Assembly: GCF_012396615.1 (NCBI RefSeq)
Contig: NZ_JAAXPV010000001.1
Coordinates: 1 to 64,000 of the forward strand
Length of the DNA: 64,000 nucleotides
Source: Rothia terrae
GTDB lineage: Bacteria; Actinomycetota; Actinomycetes; Actinomycetales; Micrococcaceae
Reading direction: 5' to 3'
The notes under the pieces are model-generated. The model did no database searches. It had not been told where the DNA came from and was given only the letters and a program-made list of their open reading frames with translations. A program made the position numbers and the translations under genes. Below, piece by piece: positions 8,727 to 16,923 of this stretch; within the stretch, counting starts at the first letter, position 1, and each line of letters starts with the position of its first letter.

Positions 8727-9758
8727 TTGACCAGAAACTCAGATATTCGACACGCGAACGCATCGCTGATTTCAATTGCAAATGAAATCCCCTCGAAGGT
8801 GGTGCCCTCTTCATACTTCGAAGATGAGCTGTCTGACACCTATAAGCGTTTGGGACTTCCCAAAGGCCTACTTGAACGCTTGGCGGGCATTAAAGAGCGT
8901 CGCGCATGGCCCGAGGGTATGCACTTTGAAAACGGCGTTGTAGCGGCTGCTGAAAAAGCTATTGCGCGTGCGGGTATCGACAAAGATCAGATTGGTCTGA
9001 TTATCAATGCTTCGGTCACTCGTGACAACCTTGAGCCTGCAGTTGCAGTGGGTATTCATGACCGTTTGGGACTGCCGCGTCACGCTCTAGATTTCGATAT
9101 CACCAACGCATGCCTAGGCTTTGTGAACGCCATTACCGTGGCTTCTTCAATGATTGATGCTGGCGCTATCAAGTATGCTCTGATCGTTTCTGGGGAAGAC
9201 CCTTCACCGTGGCACCGTACCGCTTTGCGCATCCTGAATAACCCTGAAACTACCCGTGACGATGTTCTTGCCCAGTTTGCTTCACTCACTTTGGGTTCTG
9301 GTGCTGCGGCGGCAATTATTGGTCCTACCGATTTGCATCCCGATGCTCATAAGATTGTCGGCACTGTTTCTCGCGCAGGTACTGAACACCGCGATTTGTG
9401 CATTGGTGGTGAGGCTGATCAGGGCATGAATACCGATGCTGCCGGTCTGTTGAAGCACGGTCTGCAACTGGTTGCTGAAGCATGGAAGGAAGCTCAGGAA
9501 AACGGCTGGGACTGGTCAAACATGGACTCCATCGTGACCCACCAGGTTTCAAACGCGCACACCAACGCCATTATTGAAGCCGTTGATTTGGACCGCAGTA
9601 AACTTCCGCTGACCTTCCCTGTCTGGGGTAACGTGGCGTCCGCTGCACTCCCGATGACGCTAGCAGAAGAAGCTGCGGGGTATTCCAAGGGCGATCGCAT
9701 CCTGTGCCTCGGTGTTGGCTCCGGTTTGAACACCGCTCTCATGGAAATTATTTGGTAA
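8727..9758 (+). CDS. oleA: OleA-type thiolase (3-oxoacyl-ACP synthase III family)
   Basis: This 343-residue thiolase-fold enzyme resembles KAS III. In known ole clusters OleA joins two fatty acyl-CoAs head-to-head to a beta-keto acid, the first step to long-chain olefins. The active-site Cys129 is in FDITNACLGFVNA, His272 in THQVSNAHT, and Asn302 in WGNVASAALP. Glu103 in NLEP matches the OleA glutamate base. The initiation codon is TTG; a GAAAG lies about 12 nt upstream. The gene is followed by oleBC and oleD in the same direction, the order known from Micrococcus luteus. A plain FabH role is less likely given these neighbours. Confidence 0.9.
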   Translation: MTRNSDIRHANASLISIANEIPSKVVPSSYFEDELSDTYKRLGLPKGLLERLAGIKERRAWPEGMHFENGVVAAAEKAIARAGIDKDQIGLIINASVTRDNLEPAVAVGIHDRLGLPRHALDFDITNACLGFVNAITVASSMIDAGAIKYALIVSGEDPSPWHRTALRILNNPETTRDDVLAQFASLTLGSGAAAAIIGPTDLHPDAHKIVGTVSRAGTEHRDLCIGGEADQGMNTDAAGLLKHGLQLVAEAWKEAQENGWDWSNMDSIVTHQVSNAHTNAIIEAVDLDRSKLPLTFPVWGNVASAALPMTLAEEAAGYSKGDRILCLGVGSGLNTALMEIIW

Positions 9759-9773
9759 TCAAGTTTTCTCACT

Positions 9774-9801
9774 AAGGACGCGCCGTCAAAAGCGCGTCCT
9801 T
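9774..9801 (+). promoter_or_regulatory. Intra-operon hairpin between oleA and oleBC
   Basis: There is a perfect 10-bp stem AAGGACGCGC / GCGCGTCCTT with an 8-nt loop. No T run follows, so it is not a standard terminator. It may protect the oleA transcript end or tune the ratio of OleA to OleBC. It uses the same AAGGACGCG arms as the hairpin after glnK. Confidence 0.5.
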
Positions 9802-9823
9802 CTACCGTTAAGAAAGTATTTTG

Positions 9824-12493
9824 ATGGCAACCGTAACTTTTGATCCTGCCACTTGGCCCGGAGTAGACCCCCTCTGGTCGAAAACTCTTGAGGTGGCATC
9901 CACTGCGCCCGTTGAGAAGGCTGGCACCACCCGCACGTGGCATTACCTCGATAATATTGATGCACTCGGTTCACGCGATTACGTGGGCACTGTTTTTTGT
10001 GTGCACGGTAATCCCACGTGGTCTTATCTGTGGCGCTCCGTTCTTTCAGCAGCAACCCAAGCGGAGCACCCCTGGCGCGTGATTGCAGTTGATCAGATCG
10101 ATATGGGCTTTTCAGAACGAACGGGAACCGTTCGCAGCTTAGCTGACCGCGTCCGCGACCTCTCAGATTTTTCTGCTGCGGTAGGCCTGAATTCAACCGA
10201 CAAACCTGTAGTGACCATGGCGCATGACTGGGGTGGGCTGATCTCACTGGGTTGGGCGCTTGAGCACCGCGAGCTCGTCAACGGCGTCATGCTCACCAAC
10301 ACCGGCGTCTTTCACGATCACCGTGAGAATCTGCCCTCAGCCTTACGTTTGGCCCTGGCTCCTAAGGTCCATCCTGTTGCCACCTCAAAGACCACTGCGT
10401 TCTTGGACGTCACGCTAGGTCTTGTGCAGGGTGGTCTCGATTCTGATATTCGAGCAACCTATCGAGCTCCCTACAAAACTGAAGAGCGTCGCGCTGCCAT
10501 CCAGAATTTTGTCGGAGATATTCCCTTCGGCCCCGAAACCGCCTCCCACCCGCACATGGTGCGTATTGCTGAAGGCATCAAAGAACTCAACGTTCCCGCT
10601 TTCTTCCAATGGGGCACTAAAGACCCGGTGTTCCAGCGCAAATACATGATGGATCTTATGCGCCGTATGCCGCAGGCCCAGGTTCACCGCTATGAAAACG
10701 CCTCGCACCTTGTAGCTGAAGATGAAGATATTGCTACTCCTGCACTCAACTGGCTCACCCAGAATTTTGTGAACGAAAAAACCGCACGTCAGTTGCACAC
10801 CGAAGAACGCGCACGGCTGCATCAGGGACTCACCACCGAGTACTCCCCCATGATTGCCGAGCTATTCTCGCGATCCAACGACTCAAGCCTCGCTGTCATT
10901 GATATGGGTGGCGACGGCAGTTCCGCGGTTGCTCGTCTCAGCTGGGCTGACCTAGCCGCTGAGGTCAACCGCATCGCTTACGGTCTTACCCAGCTGGGCG
11001 TGAAACGTGGCGACCGCATCAATCTGATGGTTCCTCCCGGATCTAAACTGACAGCTTTGCTCTACGCATGCCTGAAAATCGGCGCTGTGATCGTCGTTGC
11101 CGATACCGGTTTGGGAGCTAAGGGACTCACCCGTGCACTCAAAGGTGCTCAACCGGACTACATTGTGGGCATCAAAACCGCGCTGGTCGCGGCAAAGACC
11201 TTGGGCTGGCCTGGCAAGCGCATCAGCGCCGATAAGCTTCCCGCACCTGCATTGAAGGCTCTTGGTGCTATTGCTTCGGTTACAGATTTTGCGCCGACCG
11301 CGATGTTTGAGATTGAGCAGGTTGATCCTGACGCCGATGCAGCAGTCCTCTACACCTCCGGCTCTACGGGACCGGCAAAGGGTGTTGTATACACGCATCG
11401 TCAGATGGCAGGAATGCGCGACACCATCAAAAACACCTATTCCCTTACTGCTGGCACCGGTCTAGTCGCAGGCTTCGCTCCGTTTGCTCTGCTCGGGCCA
11501 GCGTTGGGTTGTACCTCCGTCACTCCGAAGATGGATGTCACCAAGCCCAAAACGCTCTCTGCTTCGGCGCTCGCATCGGCAGCTCATGCTATCCAAGCAA
11601 CCGCAATCTTTGCATCTCCCGCTGCACTAGTGAACGTGGTGGCTACGTCTTCTAATCTGAACAAAGAGCAACGCTCAGCCTTGAAGAACATAGACCTGTT
11701 GCTTTCAGCAGGCGCGCCCATTCCCATGCCTCTGCTAGAGAAGGTCAGCGCAATTTTGCCCAACGCATCATTGCATACCCCTTACGGCATGACTGAGGCT
11801 CTACCGGTAACCGATGTTGATTTCCAGAGTATTCGTGAAGCCCAACAAGATGCTGAGACCTCAGTGCCCGGTGCTGGCAATGGTGTATGCGTTGGAACCC
11901 CTGTATACGGTGCTCAGATTCTTGTGGCTCCCCTGGATTCTCGCGGTGAAGCCACAGGAACCCCGACCACCGAGGCCGGTATTACCGGCGAGATTATGGT
12001 CAGTGCCCCGCACGTGAAAGACCGTTACGATACCTTGTGGGTTACAGAAGAAGTTTCTATTCAGAACCCCGGCTGGCACCGCACCGGTGATATCGGTCAT
12101 TTCGATGCTTCAGGACGCCTGTGGGTAGAAGGACGCCTGACTCACGTGATGGTGACGTCAGCCGGTGTTCTCACTCCCGTCGCTGCCGAGCTAGCTACTG
12201 AAGAAGTCGAAGGCGTCAAGCGCGCTGCTGTTGTGAGCGTTGGTCCCGTATCAGTAGCAACCCCGGTTGCGGTCATCGAGACTGTTGAAAAGACCAAGGC
12301 CGGCCAGGCCCCGTTCGGCCTGACACAGCGCATCCGTCAGCATGTTCTATCGACGACCGGTATTGAACTATCCGCTGTGCTCGTCGTTGATGAGCACCCT
12401 ACCGATGTCCGTCACAACTCAAAGATTGATCGCCCCGCTCTTGCGCAGTGGGCAGAGAAAACCTTGACCGGTAAGAAAGCGAAGTTGAAGTAA
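9824..12493 (+). CDS. oleBC: OleBC fusion: beta-lactone decarboxylase + beta-lactone synthetase
   Basis: This 889-residue two-domain protein starts at ATG 9824, with AAGAAAG 8 nt upstream; a TTG three bases earlier is ignored. Residues about 1-320 are an alpha/beta hydrolase of haloalkane-dehalogenase type with HGNPTWSYLWR, a nucleophile Asp in AHDWGGL (about residue 135) and a His in ENASHLV. This is OleB, which converts the beta-lactone to the cis-olefin. Residues about 330-889 are an AMP-binding enzyme with LYTSGSTGPAKG (about 508-519), TPYGMTEALPV and HRTGDIG. This is OleC, which forms the beta-lactone from the beta-hydroxy acid. The fusion is typical of actinobacterial ole clusters. Its stop overlaps the oleD start by one base. 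Confidence 0.92.
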   Translation: MATVTFDPATWPGVDPLWSKTLEVASTAPVEKAGTTRTWHYLDNIDALGSRDYVGTVFCVHGNPTWSYLWRSVLSAATQAEHPWRVIAVDQIDMGFSERTGTVRSLADRVRDLSDFSAAVGLNSTDKPVVTMAHDWGGLISLGWALEHRELVNGVMLTNTGVFHDHRENLPSALRLALAPKVHPVATSKTTAFLDVTLGLVQGGLDSDIRATYRAPYKTEERRAAIQNFVGDIPFGPETASHPHMVRIAEGIKELNVPAFFQWGTKDPVFQRKYMMDLMRRMPQAQVHRYENASHLVAEDEDIATPALNWLTQNFVNEKTARQLHTEERARLHQGLTTEYSPMIAELFSRSNDSSLAVIDMGGDGSSAVARLSWADLAAEVNRIAYGLTQLGVKRGDRINLMVPPGSKLTALLYACLKIGAVIVVADTGLGAKGLTRALKGAQPDYIVGIKTALVAAKTLGWPGKRISADKLPAPALKALGAIASVTDFAPTAMFEIEQVDPDADAAVLYTSGSTGPAKGVVYTHRQMAGMRDTIKNTYSLTAGTGLVAGFAPFALLGPALGCTSVTPKMDVTKPKTLSASALASAAHAIQATAIFASPAALVNVVATSSNLNKEQRSALKNIDLLLSAGAPIPMPLLEKVSAILPNASLHTPYGMTEALPVTDVDFQSIREAQQDAETSVPGAGNGVCVGTPVYGAQILVAPLDSRGEATGTPTTEAGITGEIMVSAPHVKDRYDTLWVTEEVSIQNPGWHRTGDIGHFDASGRLWVEGRLTHVMVTSAGVLTPVAAELATEEVEGVKRAAVVSVGPVSVATPVAVIETVEKTKAGQAPFGLTQRIRQHVLSTTGIELSAVLVVDEHPTDVRHNSKIDRPALAQWAEKTLTGKKAKLK

Positions 12494-13557
12494 TGACTGC
12501 TTTTTCACAGCATCCGCTGAGCGAGAATTCATTCGCGAAAGAACGCAATGAACGCGTGTTGGTGACCGGCGCATCAGGTATGCTCGGCCGCGAAGTAGCT
12601 CTCAAGCTGTTGCGCGACGGTTATCAGGTTCGTGTGCTTCAACGCTCGGACGCTCAGCTAGAGTCGCTGCTTCCTGCCTCTGTAGTATCCCGCGTTAGCC
12701 AGGTTCGCGGCTCTGTATCTGATGCTGCAACCGTTGACAGCGCTATGCAGGACGTTGACGGAATCATCCATATCGCGGCTAAGGTATCGGTTTCTGGCGC
12801 GTGGGACGATTACGTTGAAGCAAATATCGTGGGAACACGCACCGTGATTGAGACCGCTAAACAACACGGTGTGAAGAAGTTTATTTACGTCTCTTCACCG
12901 TCTGTTGCTCACGCAGGTTCCTCATTGGTGGGTGAAGGCAACACCGCTGCTAGCCCTGAACACGCCCGCGGCAATTACGCACGGTCTAAAGCGTACGCTG
13001 AGCAACTAGCTCTAGAATCTGATGCTGCAGACTTCCGCGTTGGCGTTTTGCGTCCGCATCTTATCTGGGGTCCCGGTGATACCCAGTTGGTAGAACGTCT
13101 GATTGAGCGTAGCGCCGCCGGGCGTCTGCCACTTCTTGATGGTGGCACCGGACTCATTGATACTGTCTACATCGATAACGCTGTGGACGCTGTTGTTGCC
13201 GGGTACGAACGCATTGAGCATATTCACGGACAACCATTGGTAGTCACCAATGGTCAGCCGCGTACCGTCGCTGAGCTGCTTACTGGCTTTGCCGAAGCTG
13301 CTGGTGTTCAGGCACCGTCCAAGAGCATTCCGGCAAAACTAGCTTATGCGGCAGGAAAAGTCATCGAAAAGGCTTGGGAGATTAAACCCGGCGAGGATGA
13401 ACCGCCCATGACAGCCTTTTTGGCGGAACAGCTATCGACTGCGCACTGGTTTGATCAGCGTAAAACCCGCGAGCTTCTCAATTGGACGCCTGGCGTTTCT
13501 ATTGAAGAAGGTTACGAACGCCTGCGTCAGTTCTACACGGGACGTTACACGCGATAA
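12493..13557 (+). CDS. oleD: OleD-type NAD(P)-dependent beta-keto acid reductase
   Basis: This 354-residue extended short-chain dehydrogenase is of the 3-beta-HSD/epimerase type. The nucleotide fold begins VLVTGASGMLGREV. The catalytic YxxxK appears as NYARSKAYAEQ, and a serine lies in YVSSPSVAHAG. In ole pathways OleD reduces the OleA product to the beta-hydroxy acid used by OleC. The ATG shares its A with the oleBC stop (TAATG), so translation is probably coupled. A terminator hairpin follows 23 nt after the stop. Outside this context the domain alone would only say sugar or sterol-like dehydrogenase. Confidence 0.9.
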   Translation: MTAFSQHPLSENSFAKERNERVLVTGASGMLGREVALKLLRDGYQVRVLQRSDAQLESLLPASVVSRVSQVRGSVSDAATVDSAMQDVDGIIHIAAKVSVSGAWDDYVEANIVGTRTVIETAKQHGVKKFIYVSSPSVAHAGSSLVGEGNTAASPEHARGNYARSKAYAEQLALESDAADFRVGVLRPHLIWGPGDTQLVERLIERSAAGRLPLLDGGTGLIDTVYIDNAVDAVVAGYERIEHIHGQPLVVTNGQPRTVAELLTGFAEAAGVQAPSKSIPAKLAYAAGKVIEKAWEIKPGEDEPPMTAFLAEQLSTAHWFDQRKTRELLNWTPGVSIEEGYERLRQFYTGRYTR

Positions 13558-13580
13558 TCTGCTCAAAGAGCATTTTGTAT

Positions 13581-13626
13581 AACTGTGGGTCGGACGCCTT
13601 ACCGGTTTTCCGACCCACAGTTTTAT
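13581..13626. terminator. Terminator after oleD
   Basis: The stem AACTGTGGGTCGGA (13581-13594) pairs with 13609-13622 and is followed by TTATTATTCTTT on the plus strand. mutM converges on it and ends at 13643, so it may also slow mutM transcription, but the minus side lacks a T run. Confidence 0.8.
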
Positions 13627-13642
13627 TATTCTTTATTTGACT

Positions 13643-14629
13643 TTATGGAGCTTGACGCGGTGCTCTCTGGCATCGCGGACAACGATAAGAACTACGGTTC
13701 ATAAAGGGTTCGCGAACGATTATCGACGTTTTACCGGCCTCTAAACAACGCACGCAGGGCTTGCCCGCTTGACCGTAAGCGTGAAGAGACCGGTCAAAAT
13801 AACCCGATTGGCCGTTCACGTTGACGTATAGCGCATCAAAGCTCGTACCACCTGCTACCAGCGCTTGCTGCATAACGTCTGAGACCGCATCAACCAGCGT
13901 CCTACTTTGCGCAGCGGTCAACGATTTCGCTGGCTTATTGTAATGTAGCTTAGCCCGCCATAGAGCCTCATCAGCATAGATATTTCCAACACCAGAAATC
14001 ACCGATTGATCTAATAGCAGTCGCTTAATACCGCTGGATGTTTTACGTAGCTTGGTTCGGAAGTCTGCATACGAAAAGTTGGGATCAAGGGGATCACGAG
14101 CAATATGCGATACTGCACGCGGAACCACTGGTAGCCCAAGATTAGATCTTGACGCTGAGGGTATAAGCTCCCCCGCCGCATCTGTGGTGTGCACCCACTC
14201 ATCTAAAAACATACCGCCAAAAATTCGTTGATCAATGAATCTAAGTTCCGTGGCTGACCCGTCGTTGAGTTTCAAGCCGAGCGTAATCTTCAGGTGCTTG
14301 TCGGCAGCGAAAGTAGAGTCTTTGAACAAAACTTGACCGCTCATTCCCAAGTGAATAACTAGCGCCGGCGGAATCTGTGAAAGATCAGAAATCTTTTCTA
14401 TTCCACCTGCCGCACAGTGGCGTGGTGCAAGCACCAACCATAAGTACTTACCGCGTCGGGCAGCATCAACAATAACGGCCCCCGTGAGCTCTTCTACAAA
14501 CTGGTGAGCATCGCCAGCATATCTTCTGATGGAGCGGATATCATGAACTACCACACTCTCAATTTCAGCACCTAAGGCACGCTCAACGATTCCGGCTCGA
14601 ACAGTTTCAACTTCGGGCAATTCGGGCAT
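13643..14629 (-). CDS. mutM: Formamidopyrimidine-DNA glycosylase MutM/Fpg
   Basis: This bifunctional glycosylase/AP lyase removes 8-oxoguanine and formamidopyrimidines. The start is the ATG at 14629, because the catalytic proline must follow the initiator Met (PELPEVETVRAG); a GTG two codons upstream is in frame. HLGMSGQVLFK holds the conserved lysine loop. GVGNIYADEALW and the C-terminal zinc finger (CVRCLEAG ... YRCPRCQ) are intact. The protein has 328 residues, somewhat longer than usual because of inserts near residues 60-80 and 130-160. It follows rnc in the conserved rpmF-rnc-mutM order. Confidence 0.95.
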   Translation of the reverse strand: MPELPEVETVRAGIVERALGAEIESVVVHDIRSIRRYAGDAHQFVEELTGAVIVDAARRGKYLWLVLAPRHCAAGGIEKISDLSQIPPALVIHLGMSGQVLFKDSTFAADKHLKITLGLKLNDGSATELRFIDQRIFGGMFLDEWVHTTDAAGELIPSASRSNLGLPVVPRAVSHIARDPLDPNFSYADFRTKLRKTSSGIKRLLLDQSVISGVGNIYADEALWRAKLHYNKPAKSLTAAQSRTLVDAVSDVMQQALVAGGTSFDALYVNVNGQSGYFDRSLHAYGQAGKPCVRCLEAGKTSIIVREPFMNRSSYRCPRCQRAPRQAP

Positions 14630-14650
14630 GCTCACAACCTTTTTTAAAAA

Positions 14651-14680
14651 TAAATGGGCGGTACATCAACTGTACCGCCC
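14651..14680 (-). terminator. Hairpin between rnc and mutM
   Basis: The stem GGGCGGTACA / TGTACCGCCC has a 5-nt loop and is followed on the minus strand by ATTTATTTTT. It has the form of an intrinsic terminator, yet sits inside the rnc-mutM operon. It probably attenuates mutM relative to rnc. Confidence 0.7.
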
Positions 14681-14692
14681 GACGCTAAGTTT

Positions 14693-15385
14693 TTAGTCCT
14701 GCGTCAAAATTTTATAGCCGCGATGTGCAGCTTCGCGTTCTGCTTCTTTTTTATTAGTGCTTTCACCACCGCTGGCAACGATGTCCTCACCGTCGATAAC
14801 CAGTACGGCTGTGTAACGACGCGCGTGGTCGGGACCAACGCCGGTAATACGGTACGAGGGTTCACCCTTGGACAAAGATGCGGCAAGCTCCTGCACCTTG
14901 GTCTTCCAGTCAGCACCGGCACCCAAAACGTATTCATCGTCCAGCAGATCTCCGGTGAGACGAAGAACCAACTCACGAGCAGGCTCGCGTCCGGCGCTCA
15001 TATACACAGCACCAAAAATAGCTTCGAGAGTATCTGCCAAAATTGAATCTTTATCAGCTCCGCCGCTTCGCTTTTCGCCTTTACCTAAACGAATATGAGG
15101 GCCAAGCTCCAGCGAGCGCGCAATTTGAGCGAGGGTACGAGTTGATACGACCGCGTGATGTCGTGACACAAGTTCGCGTTCAGGGACGGCCGGAAAACGG
15201 CGGTACAGCTCTTCGGCGACGGCCAAAGACAGTACGGAATCCCCCAAGAACTCTAGACGCTCATTGTGCGGGATTTCCCCGTTTTCAAAGGAGTATGAAC
15301 GGTGAGTTAGCGCAAGCACAAACGTCTCGGTGTCGATATAGACACCGAGACGTTTCAAAAAAGCTCTATTGTTAGAGTCAGTCAT
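14693..15385 (-). CDS. rnc: Ribonuclease III
   Basis: This double-stranded RNA endonuclease matures rRNA and degrades duplex RNA. It has 230 residues with the normal two-domain plan. The N-terminal RNase III domain has the signature NERLEFLGDSVLSLAVAEELY and a second acidic site DTLEAIFGAVY. A C-terminal double-stranded RNA-binding domain spans about residues 160-228 (DWKTKVQELAASLSKGEPSYRI ... KKEAEREAAHRGYKIL). It lies directly downstream of rpmF (11-nt gap). Confidence 0.96.
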   Translation of the reverse strand: MTDSNNRAFLKRLGVYIDTETFVLALTHRSYSFENGEIPHNERLEFLGDSVLSLAVAEELYRRFPAVPERELVSRHHAVVSTRTLAQIARSLELGPHIRLGKGEKRSGGADKDSILADTLEAIFGAVYMSAGREPARELVLRLTGDLLDDEYVLGAGADWKTKVQELAASLSKGEPSYRITGVGPDHARRYTAVLVIDGEDIVASGGESTNKKEAEREAAHRGYKILTQD

Positions 15386-15396
15386 TGACGCAAAGA

Positions 15397-15600
15397 TTAA
15401 GCGTCAGCGACCTTGCGGCCCTTGTACTCATAGAACAGCGCGTTACCGGTTGAATCGGTAACAACCTTAGCCTGGTGAGGCAGGCTGTAGGTCACGCGAC
15501 CGTTTTCAACGGTCTTTACCAGCTGAGGCACTGATGCCTTCCACTGTGAACGACGTGCGCGGGTGTTAGCACGGGACATTTTCCGCTTGGGAACAGCCAC
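15397..15600 (-). CDS. rpmF: 50S ribosomal protein L32
   Basis: This 67-residue L32 begins [21 protein letters not shown]. It has no cysteines, so it is the zinc-independent (C-minus) form rather than the CxxC zinc-ribbon form. It sits between the DUF177 gene (26-nt gap) and rnc, the usual bacterial order. Confidence 0.97.
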   Translation of the reverse strand: MAVPKRKMSRANTRARRSQWKASVPQLVKTVENGRVTYSLPHQAKVVTDSTGNALFYEYKGRKVADA

Positions 15601-15626
15601 AGCTATCTCTTTTCTCTCTTAATAAC

Positions 15627-16181
15627 TTATAAGTTCTTATCACCCTCATTGAACAACCCGGCTAGGGCGTTCCAACGAGAATCAAGCACCTCATGGTGAT
15701 GCTCGGGGTCATCTTCAAGGCGGAAGCCGCACTCTGAACACAAGCCCAAGCAGGTTTCCCGACAAACGGGCTGGAACGGCAGCTGTAGAATCACTGCGTC
15801 CCGCAATACTGGTTCAAGGTCGATTTCTTCGTCCTCTACTGCGTACTGCTCATCAATTTCATCTTCAGGGCCACCTTCAGGGGCCTTCTCAAAGACGAAG
15901 AGCTCTTGAACATCGGCTGATAATTCATAGTCGATTGAATCAAGGCAACGGCTACATTCTCCGTGTACATCCACGGAGGCAACGCCAGATACCAGAATAC
16001 CATCTACAACGGATTCCAGTCGGACATTGAGGTCAATGTCGGTACCTTCTTCCGCTCCGATGAGAGCATTGCCAAAATCTTTTGGCGCGGGTACAACTTC
16101 ATCGAGGGTTTCCATTGTCCCAGGTCGATGGCTCAGTTCTCGCACCGATACCTTCAGGGGCGATGAATTTTTTCGATTAAT
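15627..16181 (-). CDS. DUF177 (YceD-like) protein, possible ATT start
   Basis: YceD/DUF177 proteins are encoded next to rpmF and are linked to 23S rRNA and large-subunit assembly. Two cysteine clusters (CSRCLDS and CRETCLGLCSECG) could bind metal, and a long acidic stretch lies between them. The nearest standard start is GTG at 16145, with AAGG five bases before it. That start would remove the conserved SPLKVSVRELSHRPGTM-type N-terminus. In frame 36 nt upstream is ATT at 16181, preceded by AGGAG (16188-16192) at ideal 6-nt spacing, and no ATG/GTG/TTG occurs in frame back to the upstream stop. I extend to 16181 as the likely AUU start. The C-terminus is secure. Confidence 0.85.
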   Translation of the reverse strand: MNRKNSSPLKVSVRELSHRPGTMETLDEVVPAPKDFGNALIGAEEGTDIDLNVRLESVVDGILVSGVASVDVHGECSRCLDSIDYELSADVQELFVFEKAPEGGPEDEIDEQYAVEDEEIDLEPVLRDAVILQLPFQPVCRETCLGLCSECGFRLEDDPEHHHEVLDSRWNALAGLFNEGDKNL

Positions 16182-16216
16182 GACGAACTCCTGACGAATT
16201 TTATAACCAACCCACT

Positions 16217-16245
16217 ATTTTAGATATAAAAAGTGAGCACTACAA
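16217..16245 (-). promoter_or_regulatory. Promoter for DUF177-rpmF-rnc-mutM
   Basis: On the minus strand TTGTAG (16240-16245) and TAAAAT (16217-16222) are separated by 17 bp, a good sigma-70-type match. The -10 lies 36 nt before the proposed ATT start. Confidence 0.5.
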
Positions 16246-16343
16246 GCATTCCACGTTAATTTATGCAGTGCAACGCTAGGTGGTGTGGGGTTAACCTCAT
16301 CCTAGTGATATGCGGTGTCATTACCACTGCCTGTGCGCATTAC

Positions 16344-16820
16344 TTAGTTGAGTTGCCCAAATGCTCGCTGTACAGACCGCGGCACAAATGCGGTGATATT
16401 GCCGTCGTAGGATGCTACTTCTTTGACGATGGTGGATGACAGGTGAGTCCATTTGGTGTCACCTACCAAGAAGCTAGTTTCAACACCGGAGATATGACGG
16501 TTCATGCTTGCCATGGGAGCTTCATATTCAAAGTCTTGGCTATTGCGCAGGCCCTTGATCATCAATGTAGAACCCTGCGCGCGCACATAGTCCGCTAGCA
16601 ACGCATCCTGAGGCATGGCTTCAACGCGCACGCCGTCAAGATACTCAAAAGTTTCTTGCGCCATTGCAACCCGCTCCTCGAGCGAGAATCGGTATTTTTT
16701 GGCAGAGTTATGGGCTACAGCTACGAGCACTGAACCGTAGATCTTGGCGGCGCGGGTAATAATTTCAACGTGCCCATTGTGAATGGGGTCGAAAGAACCG
16801 GGGCAAACAACTAATTGCAT
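16344..16820 (-). CDS. coaD: Phosphopantetheine adenylyltransferase
   Basis: This enzyme transfers AMP to 4'-phosphopantetheine in coenzyme A synthesis. It has 158 residues, the usual length. The nucleotidyltransferase motif PGSFDPIHNGH is at residues 8-18, and the second signature is LSSTIVKEVASYDG. In most actinobacteria rsmD lies immediately upstream. Here two plus-strand genes (16924-18758) separate them. Confidence 0.96.
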   Translation of the reverse strand: MQLVVCPGSFDPIHNGHVEIITRAAKIYGSVLVAVAHNSAKKYRFSLEERVAMAQETFEYLDGVRVEAMPQDALLADYVRAQGSTLMIKGLRNSQDFEYEAPMASMNRHISGVETSFLVGDTKWTHLSSTIVKEVASYDGNITAFVPRSVQRAFGQLN

Positions 16821-16923
16821 GATAATAAGACTAACAGTGCCTTAAAAATCCCAGAAGGCAGCAGCCGGCAAGTGTTGCAAAGTTCTTCAATAATGTACAT
16901 GTCTTGGCGTGAGGAGTCCCCTT

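Noticed and set aside
8675-8730. 13-codon frame GTG...TGA overlapping the oleA TTG start
   Set aside because: A coupling peptide is possible, but the frame is short, has no ribosome site of its own and could arise by chance.
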